Shown here: positions 47,287-55,758 of the stretch, in pieces | How the letters are laid out: each line of letters opens with the position of its first letter | Position numbering within the stretch: position 1 is the first letter of the stretch | Source: Coriobacteriaceae bacterium AF08-21 | Lineage (GTDB): Bacteria; Actinomycetota; Coriobacteriia; Coriobacteriales; Coriobacteriaceae | Assembly: GCA_027687465.1 (NCBI GenBank) | Contig: JAQCQR010000003.1 | Span: 62,001-126,000, forward strand | Length of the DNA stretch: 64,000 nucleotides | Direction of reading: 5' to 3' | The notes under the pieces: model-generated | Seen by the model: only the letters and a program-made list of their open reading frames with translations | Databases searched by the model: none | Told to the model about the DNA's origin: nothing | Translations under genes and position numbers: made by a program

Positions 47287-48285
47287 CTATTCGCTCGAGC
47301 CGGAATCGGTCGTCTCGGACGTGTCGGAACTGTCATCCGAACTCTCGTCCTTCGTCTTGGTCGCAGCGTCGCGCGACGTTCCCTGCGGCGTGCTGTTGGC
47401 CGTGCTCACGTCCTCATCCGAGGCCGACTGTTCATCGGTCAGCGAGGTGATGACCAGCACTTCCTCGTTGTTCTCGGCCGTCGTCTGGGCGCGCACCACA
47501 ATGGTGTAGTACACGTCGTTTGCCGATTTTTCAACCGACGAGACGGTGCCGAGCGGTAGACCCTTGGGGAACACACCGCCAATGCCCGAGGTCACGATGA
47601 TGTCGCCAACCTTAACATCGGAGTCGACGCTCACGTACTCAAGACGCAGCGTGCCGTCAGCCTGACCCTGCAGCATACCCTGGGCGCGCGTGTCCTGCAC
47701 CATGGCGGATACGCCGGAGTTCTCGTCGCCAATCAGGCGCACGGTAGAGGTCTTGGCCGATACCTCGATAATCTGGCCGATAACACCGGCAGAACTCGTC
47801 ACGGGCATGTTGATGGCAAGGCCGTCGGCAGAGCCCTTGTCGATGGTAACGGTCGAGGTCCAGGCATCGCCGGAGGCACCAACGATACGAGCAGCGGTCG
47901 ATTTGAGGTTATAGGTCGACTGCAGGCCGACCAGCCCCTCCAGACGCTCGGCGGTCTTTTGAGCCTCGGAGAGCTCAGCAACCTTAGAGGTCAGTTCCTC
48001 GTTTTGCTTCTTAAGCTCGTCAAGCGTGTCCTGCGACGCCGTAAGGTTAGAGAACACGTTACCGATCGCATTGAAGGGAGCCGCCACAGCCGAGCCCACA
48101 AAGCGCACCGGCGAGGTAATCGTCGTCACGCCCGAGCGCACGGCATGAATCGGTCCTGCCTCGCCCTCACGAATATAAAACGTGAGCAGCAACACCGAAA
48201 TCAGGCTGAAAACAATCAACGGGCGCATACCCGTTGATCGTCGCTTGGTATTCAGATTTGTGGAGAAACCCGAAGATCGTGCCAA
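47287..48285 (-). CDS. mreC: Rod shape-determining protein MreC
   Basis: 332 residues. Short basic N-terminus, one membrane anchor (residues about 21-38, RPLIVFSLISVLLLTFYI), a coiled coil (about 85-115, LDELKKQNEELTSKVAELSE) and the two beta-barrel domains (ARIVGASGDAWTSTVTIDKG, VGDIIVTSGIGGVFPKGLPL). The last 40 residues are Ser/Asp/Thr-rich and probably disordered outside the cell. The start is TTG 48285 with AAGGTGG seven bases before. Confidence 0.93.
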   Translation of the reverse strand: MARSSGFSTNLNTKRRSTGMRPLIVFSLISVLLLTFYIREGEAGPIHAVRSGVTTITSPVRFVGSAVAAPFNAIGNVFSNLTASQDTLDELKKQNEELTSKVAELSEAQKTAERLEGLVGLQSTYNLKSTAARIVGASGDAWTSTVTIDKGSADGLAINMPVTSSAGVIGQIIEVSAKTSTVRLIGDENSGVSAMVQDTRAQGMLQGQADGTLRLEYVSVDSDVKVGDIIVTSGIGGVFPKGLPLGTVSSVEKSANDVYYTIVVRAQTTAENNEEVLVITSLTDEQSASDEDVSTANSTPQGTSRDAATKTKDESSDDSSDTSETTDSGSSE

Positions 48286-48306
48286 ATGGAATCCACCTTT
48301 TGGAAA

Positions 48307-49350
48307 TTAAGCATTGGTCTGGACGAAGCCGCCATCAAACGCATTGGCCTCGAGCACGCGGGCACAGCCGTTAACGACGTTATCGAGCGCCGTGGGGCTG
48401 ACGTTGACCGAAACACCGGTCTCATCGCGCAGGCGCACGTCGAGACCGCGCAGCAGCGCGCCGCCACCGGTCAGCAAAATGCCGTAGTACATAAGGTCCG
48501 AGGCAAGATCGGGAGGCGTAGCGTCGAGTGCGTCCTTGACGGCCTTGGCCATCTCGTCGAGCGGCTTGTTGAGCGCGCGACGAATCTCCTCGCTCTCGAT
48601 GCGCACGGTCTTGGGCAGACCGGTGATCACGTCGCGGCCGTTGACCTCAACGTCGAGCTCGTCCTTGAGCGGCACGGCGGAACCGACCTTGATCTTGATG
48701 TCCTCTGCCGTACGCTCGCCGATGGCAAGGTTATAGGCATCGCGAACGTGCGTGAGGATGGCCTGGTCGAACTCGTCGCCAGCAATACGGATGGACTGTG
48801 AGACGACGATGCCGCCCATGGCGATAACGGCAACCTCGGTGGTGCCGCCACCGATGTCGATGACCATGGAGCCGGTGGGCTCCTCGACGGGCAGGTCGGC
48901 GCCGATAGCGGCGGCCATAGGCTCTTCGATCAGATAGGCCTGGCGGGCACCGGCCTGGATCGTGGCCTCAAAAACGGCACGTTTCTCGACCGACGTGACA
49001 CCGGAGGGAACGCAAACGACAACGCGCGGACGCGGAGTCCACGGATAGCGCTTCTCGGACGCCTTGTCGATAAAGTAGCGAAGCATGGCCTCGGTAACAT
49101 CGAAGTCGGCGATAACGCCGTCCTTAAGGGGACGAACGGCCACAATGTTGCCAGGTGTACGGCCGAGCATGCGCTTTGCCTCGATACCGACCGCCAGGAT
49201 GCGCTCGTCGTTCTTGTCGATGGCAACAACAGAGGGCTCGCGAATGACGATGCCCTTGCCGCGCACGGAGACAAGCGTATTTGCGGTGCCGAGGTCGATG
49301 GCAAGATCGCCCGCATAGCTACCGAAGAACATATCCATCAAAGAAAACAA
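48307..49350 (-). CDS. mreB: Rod shape-determining protein MreB (bacterial actin)
   Basis: 347 residues. Actin-fold nucleotide motifs LAIDLGTANTLV (phosphate 1), VIDIGGGTTEVAV (phosphate 2) and ILLTGGGALLRGL (adenosine). The N-terminal MFSLMDMFFG may form the amphipathic membrane anchor. The start is TTG 49350 with AGGAG five bases upstream; the ATG at 49338 lacks a site. MreB positions the RodA-PBP2 machinery encoded downstream, which predicts a rod shape. Confidence 0.96.
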   Translation of the reverse strand: MFSLMDMFFGSYAGDLAIDLGTANTLVSVRGKGIVIREPSVVAIDKNDERILAVGIEAKRMLGRTPGNIVAVRPLKDGVIADFDVTEAMLRYFIDKASEKRYPWTPRPRVVVCVPSGVTSVEKRAVFEATIQAGARQAYLIEEPMAAAIGADLPVEEPTGSMVIDIGGGTTEVAVIAMGGIVVSQSIRIAGDEFDQAILTHVRDAYNLAIGERTAEDIKIKVGSAVPLKDELDVEVNGRDVITGLPKTVRIESEEIRRALNKPLDEMAKAVKDALDATPPDLASDLMYYGILLTGGGALLRGLDVRLRDETGVSVNVSPTALDNVVNGCARVLEANAFDGGFVQTNA

Positions 49351-49465
49351 CGCAACTCCTGATGTGTTGGATGATTGCTGGAAAACTACTAGCTCATGAT
49401 ACTAGCGCAAGCCCAGCACCTCACTTGCGGTGAAGCACCGGGCAAAGCTAAATCCCATAAGGTCA

Positions 49466-50770
49466 CTACTGGTTGTCAGCAGCCGAGAAATCCATATCGA
49501 GCGAGGAAACGGCCCAGCCGATATGGTTGTCGGAGCGCACGAATTTAACGGTGTACTCCTGCTCGCCGCCCTTGGACAGCGATGCCTTAACCTTGGCGGT
49601 CGTCTCGGTCATGGACTGATCCATGCCCTCGACGGACACGGTGGCGCCCTGCGGAATCGAGGAGATGATCATCGACTTGGCGTCCTCGGACAGGCTCGAG
49701 GCCAGGCAAGACTCGGCCTTTGCGGTGTCACCGTCGCCGGCAGCCTGGAACAGATCGGTAACGACAGACTCCTGAGACGGGAAGCCAAAGCCGCGCGTGT
49801 AGGCAAAGCCCAGACCGCCCGCGGCGATCAAAATGAGCAGAAGCAGCACGATGAAGACTTTGAGACCCGTGTGGCGATGGCGACGACGAACCTTGGCCTG
49901 CTTGCGGTCCTGACGGTCCTGCTGGACCATCTCGGACTCGGACAGCGTAAAGAAGCCGGTGTCCGAGGGATCGGGCATAAACTGACCGGTCGCGCCCGTA
50001 GGATCGAGCGGATCGACGGCAGGAGCGTCCATCGCGGGCGCCGGAGCCGTGGCCATAGCCGTTTGGGCAGACAGCGCGGCAAGCGAATCGTGCACGCGGG
50101 CAAGCTCGTCGGCCTGCTCGGAGGTGAGCTGGTAGATGCCATCGGCAGTAGCGGCGTTAAAGGCGTCGAGTGCGTCGGAGGGACGGCCGGCGGCAGAAAG
50201 CGCCTGACCCATGCCGGCGTTGAGCGCACGCGTGTCGTCGCGGGGGCCGGCAAAGTCGATAGCCGTGCGGTAGGTCTCCACGGCATCCGCCGGACGGCCG
50301 AGCTTAATGAAGCAACGACCGAGCTCGCCGAGTGCGGCGGCAGGAGCCGGATTGGCGCCGTCGATGGCGGCCTGACGGAAGGCAGTACCCGCGTTGGCAT
50401 AGTCGCCCGACTGGAACAGCGCGTTACCCAGGCCCAGATAGGCCTTGAAAGGCGTGGCATAGGAAGCGTCTTGCGTAGCGGCAGAGAACGCCTGGGCGGC
50501 CGTCGTGTAGTCGCCCACGGCGGCGAGTGCCTTGCCGCGGTTGGTGAGCAGCGCGCCGCGCTTGCCATAGGTGCCGTCGTTGAGGGCGGCGGCATAGGCC
50601 TCGGCGGCCTCGGCATACATGCCCAGGTGCATCAAGGCGTTACCACGAAGGTGATCGGCCTCGCCCATAATCTCATCGGGAGTCTTTGCCGCCCCAAGCA
50701 TCTGGGCTGCAGCGGAAAAATCACCCGCGCGGTAAGCGGCGCGGCCCTGTTGGATCAGCTGGCTATTCAA
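49466..50770 (-). CDS. TPR protein with single membrane anchor and extracytoplasmic domain
   Basis: 434 residues in three parts: a TPR array (residues 1-225, repeats such as AAYRAGDFSAAAQMLGAAKT and LGLGNALFQSGDYANAGTAF), a polar linker, one membrane helix (about 310-332, VFIVLLLLILIAAGGLGFAY) after a basic patch, and an outer domain of about 95 residues of the DUF4878/lumazine-binding-like type. The TPR part should be cytoplasmic. Function unknown; it lies just upstream of mreB and after ppiB. Start TTG 50770 with AAGGGG six bases before. Confidence 0.7.
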   Translation of the reverse strand: MNSQLIQQGRAAYRAGDFSAAAQMLGAAKTPDEIMGEADHLRGNALMHLGMYAEAAEAYAAALNDGTYGKRGALLTNRGKALAAVGDYTTAAQAFSAATQDASYATPFKAYLGLGNALFQSGDYANAGTAFRQAAIDGANPAPAAALGELGRCFIKLGRPADAVETYRTAIDFAGPRDDTRALNAGMGQALSAAGRPSDALDAFNAATADGIYQLTSEQADELARVHDSLAALSAQTAMATAPAPAMDAPAVDPLDPTGATGQFMPDPSDTGFFTLSESEMVQQDRQDRKQAKVRRRHRHTGLKVFIVLLLLILIAAGGLGFAYTRGFGFPSQESVVTDLFQAAGDGDTAKAESCLASSLSEDAKSMIISSIPQGATVSVEGMDQSMTETTAKVKASLSKGGEQEYTVKFVRSDNHIGWAVSSLDMDFSAADNQ

Positions 50771-50781
50771 GGAAGTCCCCT

Positions 50782-51324
50782 TTACTCGTGAACGATCTCG
50801 ACATGGACGATCTCGTCGCCGGCACGCAGCTGCGAAATCACATCGAGACCCTCGACCGTGGTACCAAAGACGGTGTAACCGGAATCGAGGTTATGCTGGG
50901 CACCCAGGCAGAAGTAGAACTGCGAACCCGCGGAATCGGGGTCCATGGAGCGTGCCATGGCAAGGGCACCATCGACATGGCTGTTGCGCGGATTAGTGGC
51001 AAACTCGCCCTTGATGCAGTAGCCGGGGCCACCGGTACCGGGCATGCCGTCGGGGCCCTCAAGGCCGGCAGCGACGTCGGCGCCGGACATGTCGCGGGTA
51101 TTGGGGTCGCCGCCCTGAATAACGAAGCCGGGAACATAGCGATGGAACTTAAGGCCATCATAGAAGCCCATCGTGGAAAGCTCGCAGAAGTTCGCGACAT
51201 GAATGGGAGCGCCCTCGCCGTCAAACTTAACCTTGATGGTACCCTTCGACGTCTCGATAACGGCGCACTCGTCGCCGGCAAGCTGATACTCGGGCGTGTA
51301 GAGCTCTTTCTTAAAACCAAACAT
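50782..51324 (-). CDS. ppiB: Cyclophilin-type peptidyl-prolyl cis-trans isomerase
   Basis: 180 residues. Cyclophilin core: TIKVKFDGEGAPIHVANFCE, FYDGLKFHRYVPGFVIQGGD, GALAMARSMDPDSAGSQFYF and YTVFGTTVEGLDVI. The catalytic arginine is in FHR. There is no signal peptide, so it is cytoplasmic. It lies downstream of a good promoter at 51364-51393 and is followed after 11 bases by the TPR gene. Confidence 0.93.
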   Translation of the reverse strand: MFGFKKELYTPEYQLAGDECAVIETSKGTIKVKFDGEGAPIHVANFCELSTMGFYDGLKFHRYVPGFVIQGGDPNTRDMSGADVAAGLEGPDGMPGTGGPGYCIKGEFATNPRNSHVDGALAMARSMDPDSAGSQFYFCLGAQHNLDSGYTVFGTTVEGLDVISQLRAGDEIVHVEIVHE

Positions 51325-51363
51325 GTGGTTCCTTCCTCGTGCGTTTAAAGCATATTTGTACGA

Positions 51364-51393
51364 ATTGTAGCAATAAGCATGCGCTTACATCAA
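51364..51393 (-). promoter_or_regulatory. ppiB promoter
   Basis: TTGATG and TACAAT with an 18-base spacer on the minus strand; transcription start near 51357, about 33 bases before the ppiB ATG. Confidence 0.65.
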
Positions 51394-51431
51394 TTGCGCA
51401 CGTAGGTTATGCCGACTATGGCGAACTAATT

Positions 51432-52574
51432 TTAGTTACGCTGCTGCGGCTTCCAGGAGCCCACGTTGGCGTCGAACTGATTAAGCGCGCTGTTGCCACT
51501 CTGCGCGATGGGCGCCAGGATCTCGCTTTGGTGAGAACTCATCGACTCGCCATCGGGAATGGCCAGCGAGATGTCCCAACTCTGGCAGATCACGTCGACG
51601 CGCTCATACATCCACTCGGCAAGCTGCTTTAAGTGGGCGATGTCGTCCGCATAGACCGTATCGTCCTGGTACTTAAGGTTGCTGAGCTCATCTTGCGTCT
51701 TTTTAATCTGGTCGCGCAGGGCGTAAGCACTCTGCGACAGCTCCTGACGGGTGGAAAGCGACGTTCGGAGATAGCCGTTGTTAAAGGAATCGATGACCTC
51801 GCCGATCTGGTCCTCGTCACCGTAGGACACGATGGTCTGATACAGACCGTCGAGCCTAGTATAGAGCTGATCATCGGTGAGCACGGTTTCTTCCTGGACC
51901 ACCTCGGCAGAATCGTCTTGCTTGGTATCGTCCTCAGTCGCCTCGCCCTTTTGGCGCGTGGGGAAGGTGGTTTGTGCAGCTTGGCCAAACTGGTCGTAGA
52001 AGCCAGGCATGACACCCATGGGATCGGTCGTCACGAACCAATAGGCACCGCCGCAAACGACGGCAAGGACCGCGATGACGATGAGCGGCTTGGGGATATG
52101 ACGCTTGTGCTTGTGATAGGCGTCCTCGTCGGGATGCACCTTGCGCTTGGGTTTTTGAGGATCGTCGTGCAGGGAAACCGGCGTGGGAATATCGACCTTG
52201 GGGATACCGAAATCCTTATCGAAAGCCGGCAGCACGCAGGTCTCATTGGGGTCGGCGGCGTCCGAAAGCACCGCAGCGGCAGAGGCCGGCGCATGCGGCA
52301 CCTCGGTATCGATCTGCTCTTGCGTTAGACGCGGAAAGCCCGCCGTGCGGCCCGCAGCCAGATCGGATGCGGCCGCGTCCTCGGAAAGGATGCCTGGCGC
52401 GGGGCGTCCGCATTTGGGGCACGTACGATCATGCGGAGAAAGACGGGCACCGCAGCCCTCACAGAACACGAACTCGGTGTGCTCGGGACCATCGCCCGGA
52501 CCCACATAGGCGTTGCAGTAGGGGCAGAACGAGGCGCCGTCCTCGATAGTCTTAAGGCAATGCGGGCAGATCAC
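51432..52574 (-). CDS. Zinc-ribbon protein with single membrane anchor
   Basis: 380 residues. Two zinc ribbons at the N-terminus: CPHCLKTIEDGASFCPYC (residues 3-20) and CEGCGARLSPHDRTCPKC (about 38-55). Then a polar linker, a basic stretch (HKHKRHIPKP), one membrane helix (LIVIAVLAVVCGGAYWFV) and an outer helical domain of about 200 residues. This zinc-ribbon/TM/outer-domain plan is common in Gram-positives but poorly understood. The start is GTG 52574 with GAGG upstream. No specific function can be assigned. Confidence 0.7.
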   Translation of the reverse strand: MICPHCLKTIEDGASFCPYCNAYVGPGDGPEHTEFVFCEGCGARLSPHDRTCPKCGRPAPGILSEDAAASDLAAGRTAGFPRLTQEQIDTEVPHAPASAAAVLSDAADPNETCVLPAFDKDFGIPKVDIPTPVSLHDDPQKPKRKVHPDEDAYHKHKRHIPKPLIVIAVLAVVCGGAYWFVTTDPMGVMPGFYDQFGQAAQTTFPTRQKGEATEDDTKQDDSAEVVQEETVLTDDQLYTRLDGLYQTIVSYGDEDQIGEVIDSFNNGYLRTSLSTRQELSQSAYALRDQIKKTQDELSNLKYQDDTVYADDIAHLKQLAEWMYERVDVICQSWDISLAIPDGESMSSHQSEILAPIAQSGNSALNQFDANVGSWKPQQRN

Positions 52575-52677
52575 GGCATCCTCTTTTCGAAGCAATTCAA
52601 ATAATCGAGGTTAGAGCATAACATCGCCACGGCCCCACAGGAGCAAGGCACCAATTCAACATCGCCAGGGCGCGTAG

Positions 52678-55413
52678 TTACTTCTTCTTTTTGCTTGGCA
52701 TCGAGACTTTGATGCCTTGGGCGGACTTGGTTACGCGAGAGCGCTTGGCTCCGGTACTCTTCTTTTTCTTGGGCTGGGCCTGGGCCACGCCCTCGAGTGC
52801 GCGGGCCTCGGCCTCACGAACGGTGCGCGCCTCACGGCGCTGCGCCATGTCGGCGGCGACGCGCTTGGCAAAACGCTCCGCCGTTGAACCCGTCGAGCTC
52901 ACCTTGCCGCCACCGCGACCCAGGCGGACGCGCACACCGCGGCCAAAACCAGTTGCGGCATGACGACGACGCGGCCTGAGCGAATCCATCATCGTGGCGA
53001 GCTTAAAGAACACCGAGCAGGTAAAGACCACGATGGCAGCCAAGAAAACCATCTGACCCATCGTCAGATTGGCAATAGACAGCAGCTCCGGGAATCCGAT
53101 AACGCCTACCAAGATGCCGGCGACTACAAACACAAAGAGCACCACACGTAAGGGCGTGAGGGGCTGCGAGATTCGCCAGATCAGGCTGACGCTCGCCGCG
53201 CACGACGTAAGTAGGCACATCGTAGACAGCGTGAGCTGGTTAAAGCCGAACACGCGCGCCACAAAGATATCGAGCGCCGCAGCCAAAATGACCGCAATCG
53301 ACGCCGGCAGTGCACGCTTGAGCACGTTGGTCAAAAACGCACCCTTCACGCGAGCATTGTTGGGCTCCAGGCCCAACACAAAGCCCGGCGCGCCGATGCA
53401 GAAGAAGTTGATGAGTGTCATCTGGATGGGCTCGAAGGGGTACGGTGGCAGCGCAATGCACAGCGCCGCCAGGCCCATCGAGAACAGCGTCTTGGTCAGG
53501 AACAGCGAGGCCGAACGCTGCAGGTTGTTGATGGAGCGACGGCCCTCGGCCACCACGGCGGGCATCGAGGCAAAGTCGTTGTCGACGAGAACGATCTCGG
53601 CCACGTTACGTGCGGCATCGGAGCCAGCCGCCATGGCCACGGAGCAGTCGGCCTCCTTGAGCGCCAGCACGTCGTTGACGCCGTCGCCCGTCATGGCCAC
53701 GGTGTGCTCGCGGCGCTTGAGCGCCTGCACGAGCTCGCGCTTCTGCTGCGGGGTCACACGACCAAAGACATGGTAGCGGTCCACAGCGGCATCGAGCTTG
53801 GCCGGCGTATCGAGCGTCGTGGCGTCCACATAAGCGTCCGCCCCCGGCACGCCCACCACGCGCGCGATCGACGACACCGTACGCGGGTCGTCGCCACTGA
53901 TCACGTTGAGGGTCACGCCCTGCTCGTTAAAGTAGCCGATGGTCTCGGCCGCCGAGGTACGAATCTCGTCGCGGATGGTCACAAAGCCCACGGGCTCGGC
54001 CTCGCCCACCATATCGCCATCGGGCGTAAAGCCGTCCACGCGCGCCACCACGAGCACGCGGCAGGTATCGGCAAGCTCGGCGACACGGTTCTCGACCTGC
54101 GAAAACACACACTCCGAAAGCACAAACTGCGCGGCGCCCATCACATAGGAGCCCTGCGCAAACGAAGCGCCACTCCATTTTTTAGACGACGAGAATGGAA
54201 TGACCGACAGCGGCTCAGACACCTCGACCGGCCGATCGGCGTAATAGTTGAGCAGCGCCTGGCAGGTCTCGTTGGCATCGGCCGAAGTCGCACGTGCCAC
54301 GTTAGCCAGCGCAAAATCGAGCACCGTGGTATCGACGGGAACAGCCGCCTCGTTCTCCCCCACGCCCAGGGCAACGCCCTCAACCGGCAGCGGATACGTG
54401 CCCTCGACCTCCATGCGGCCCGACGTGATGGTGCCCGTCTTGTCCAGGCACAGCACGTCGACGCGAGCGAGCGTCTCGATGCAGTAGAGCTGCTGCGCCA
54501 GCACCTTGCGGCGGGCCAGGCGCACCGTGGCGATGGCGAGCACCGACGAGGTCAGCAGCACCAGGCCTTGCGGGATCATGCCCAGCAGGGCGCCCACCGT
54601 GGACAGCAGCGCCGACGAAGGCACATGACCAGCCAACAGCTCGGAGAAGCACCAGGAAAGCGCGCTATCGCCTGGAGTTCCCGCGGCATCCCACAGCTCG
54701 CTCACACTCGAGGCAAACAACGCCAAACCGAGCGGGATCATGATAATGCTCGCAAAGCGCACGATGGCATTAAGCGCGTTCATGATCTCGGAATTGACCT
54801 TTTTGACGTACTTGGCCTCGTTATTAATTTTGGCCACGTAGTTGTCGGCGCCGACATGAATCACGCGGGCGCGCAGCAGGCCCGAGTCGATAAAGCTGCC
54901 GCTCATGAGCTCGGAACCGGGCTGTTTCTTAATAAGGTCGCTCTCACCCGTCAACAGGCTCTCGTTCACGAGCGCCTCGCCCGAAACCACCACGGCGTCA
55001 GCGGGAATCTGGTCGCCGCGCCCCAGGCGGATGATGTCGTCGAGCACGATCTGGTCCAGGTCGAGCTCCACCTCGGCGCCGTCGCGCACCGCGATGGCCT
55101 TCTTGGAGGTCAGCAGCGTGAGCTTATCGACCATCTTCTTGGAACGCATGGACTGAATGACGCCAATAGCGGTATTGAGGAACACCACGAACAGAAACGT
55201 CAGGTTCTTAAACGAACCGGTCAAAATGACCAGGAACGCCAAGATCACGTTGATCAAATTGAACAGCGTACAGAGGTTCTCGATGATGAGCTCTTTGACC
55301 GACTTGGTCTTGAGCTCCATGTTGCGGTTGATCTTACCGGCGGCGATGCGCTCCTCGACCTCGGCGGTCGAGAGTCCGCGCTCGATATCCGTTGCTGCCA
55401 TACCACGTCCCAT
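52678..55413 (-). CDS. Cation-translocating P-type ATPase (CtpE-like)
   Basis: About 911 residues. P-type ATPase motifs: TGES (155-158), PQGL in M4 (281-284, in GALLGMIPQGLVLLTSS), phosphorylation site DKTGTIT (324-330) and TGDGVNDVLALKEADCS. The M4 sequence resembles actinobacterial CtpE and Ca2+/Mg2+ transporters more than heavy-metal pumps; the ion is not certain. The C-terminal 100 residues form an Arg/Lys-rich cytoplasmic tail ending SKKKK. The frame stays open through the upstream tRNA gene, so the start must be ATG 55413 or ATG 55401. Confidence 0.88.
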   Translation of the reverse strand: MGRGMAATDIERGLSTAEVEERIAAGKINRNMELKTKSVKELIIENLCTLFNLINVILAFLVILTGSFKNLTFLFVVFLNTAIGVIQSMRSKKMVDKLTLLTSKKAIAVRDGAEVELDLDQIVLDDIIRLGRGDQIPADAVVVSGEALVNESLLTGESDLIKKQPGSELMSGSFIDSGLLRARVIHVGADNYVAKINNEAKYVKKVNSEIMNALNAIVRFASIIMIPLGLALFASSVSELWDAAGTPGDSALSWCFSELLAGHVPSSALLSTVGALLGMIPQGLVLLTSSVLAIATVRLARRKVLAQQLYCIETLARVDVLCLDKTGTITSGRMEVEGTYPLPVEGVALGVGENEAAVPVDTTVLDFALANVARATSADANETCQALLNYYADRPVEVSEPLSVIPFSSSKKWSGASFAQGSYVMGAAQFVLSECVFSQVENRVAELADTCRVLVVARVDGFTPDGDMVGEAEPVGFVTIRDEIRTSAAETIGYFNEQGVTLNVISGDDPRTVSSIARVVGVPGADAYVDATTLDTPAKLDAAVDRYHVFGRVTPQQKRELVQALKRREHTVAMTGDGVNDVLALKEADCSVAMAAGSDAARNVAEIVLVDNDFASMPAVVAEGRRSINNLQRSASLFLTKTLFSMGLAALCIALPPYPFEPIQMTLINFFCIGAPGFVLGLEPNNARVKGAFLTNVLKRALPASIAVILAAALDIFVARVFGFNQLTLSTMCLLTSCAASVSLIWRISQPLTPLRVVLFVFVVAGILVGVIGFPELLSIANLTMGQMVFLAAIVVFTCSVFFKLATMMDSLRPRRRHAATGFGRGVRVRLGRGGGKVSSTGSTAERFAKRVAADMAQRREARTVREAEARALEGVAQAQPKKKKSTGAKRSRVTKSAQGIKVSMPSKKKK

Positions 55414-55430
55414 CACGTCGCGTCGGTATA

Positions 55431-55469
55431 AGAAAAACCGCCCGGACCATGCGAGGTTCGGACGGTCTT
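55431..55469 (-). terminator. Terminator after tRNA-Arg
   Basis: On the minus strand ACCGTCCGAAC pairs with GTCCGGGCGGT (wobbles and one mismatch) and is followed by TTTTTCTT. It ends the tRNA transcript just before the ATPase start. Confidence 0.75.
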
Positions 55470-55479
55470 GCGTTCGATG

Positions 55480-55556
55480 GTGCCCCATGTTGGATTCGAA
55501 CCAACGGCCTTCTGCTCCGGAGGCAGACGCTCTAATCCCCTGAGCTAATAGGGCCA
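55480..55556 (-). tRNA. tRNA-Arg (anticodon CCG)
   Basis: A 77-base cloverleaf with encoded CCA. Acceptor GCCCTAT/ATGGGGC (one G:U), D arm GCTC/GAGC, anticodon stem TCTGC/GCAGA enclosing CTCCGGA (anticodon CCG, reading CGG), and T arm GTTGG-TTCGAAT-CCAAC. It is a single gene with its own terminator. Confidence 0.95.
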
Positions 55557-55674
55557 ACGTTTGGCATTATACCCAAGTGCGCCACGGGCTAACAAAAGAA
55601 TAGAAAAAGCTTTGCAATTCCGAGGAAGACGCGGCGCAACGGCCCACTTTAGAAGGCAAAAGCGAGTCAGATAG

Positions 55675-55758
55675 TATAAACTCTCATGCACCATATATAC
55701 ACGGCTCGCGATGCGGGCCGTTTTTGCAAGGGTTATCCATCGAGGTGAGAGGCACACC
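55675..55758 (+). promoter_or_regulatory. aroF promoter and leader with possible leader peptide
   Basis: A TATAAA -10 candidate at 55675-55680 (weak -35) would start RNA near 55687. A 20-codon open frame from ATG 55686 to TGA 55748 reads MHHIYTARDAGRFCKGYPSR, with Tyr, Phe and Tyr codons. It runs through the terminator hairpin at 55701-55725. A leader-peptide attenuator for aromatic amino acids is conceivable, but no competing antiterminator stem is clear. Confidence 0.4.
55701..55725 (+). terminator. Terminator-like hairpin in the aroF leader
   Basis: ACGGCTCGC and GCGGGCCGT form a 9-bp stem (one G:U) with a GAT loop and are followed by TTTTT. No plus-strand gene precedes it, so it can only act on the aroF transcript itself. 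Confidence 0.75.

Noticed and set aside
53704..55431. 575-codon plus-strand frame opposite the P-type ATPase
   Set aside because: Arg/His-rich shadow frame; the minus strand carries all P-type ATPase motifs.
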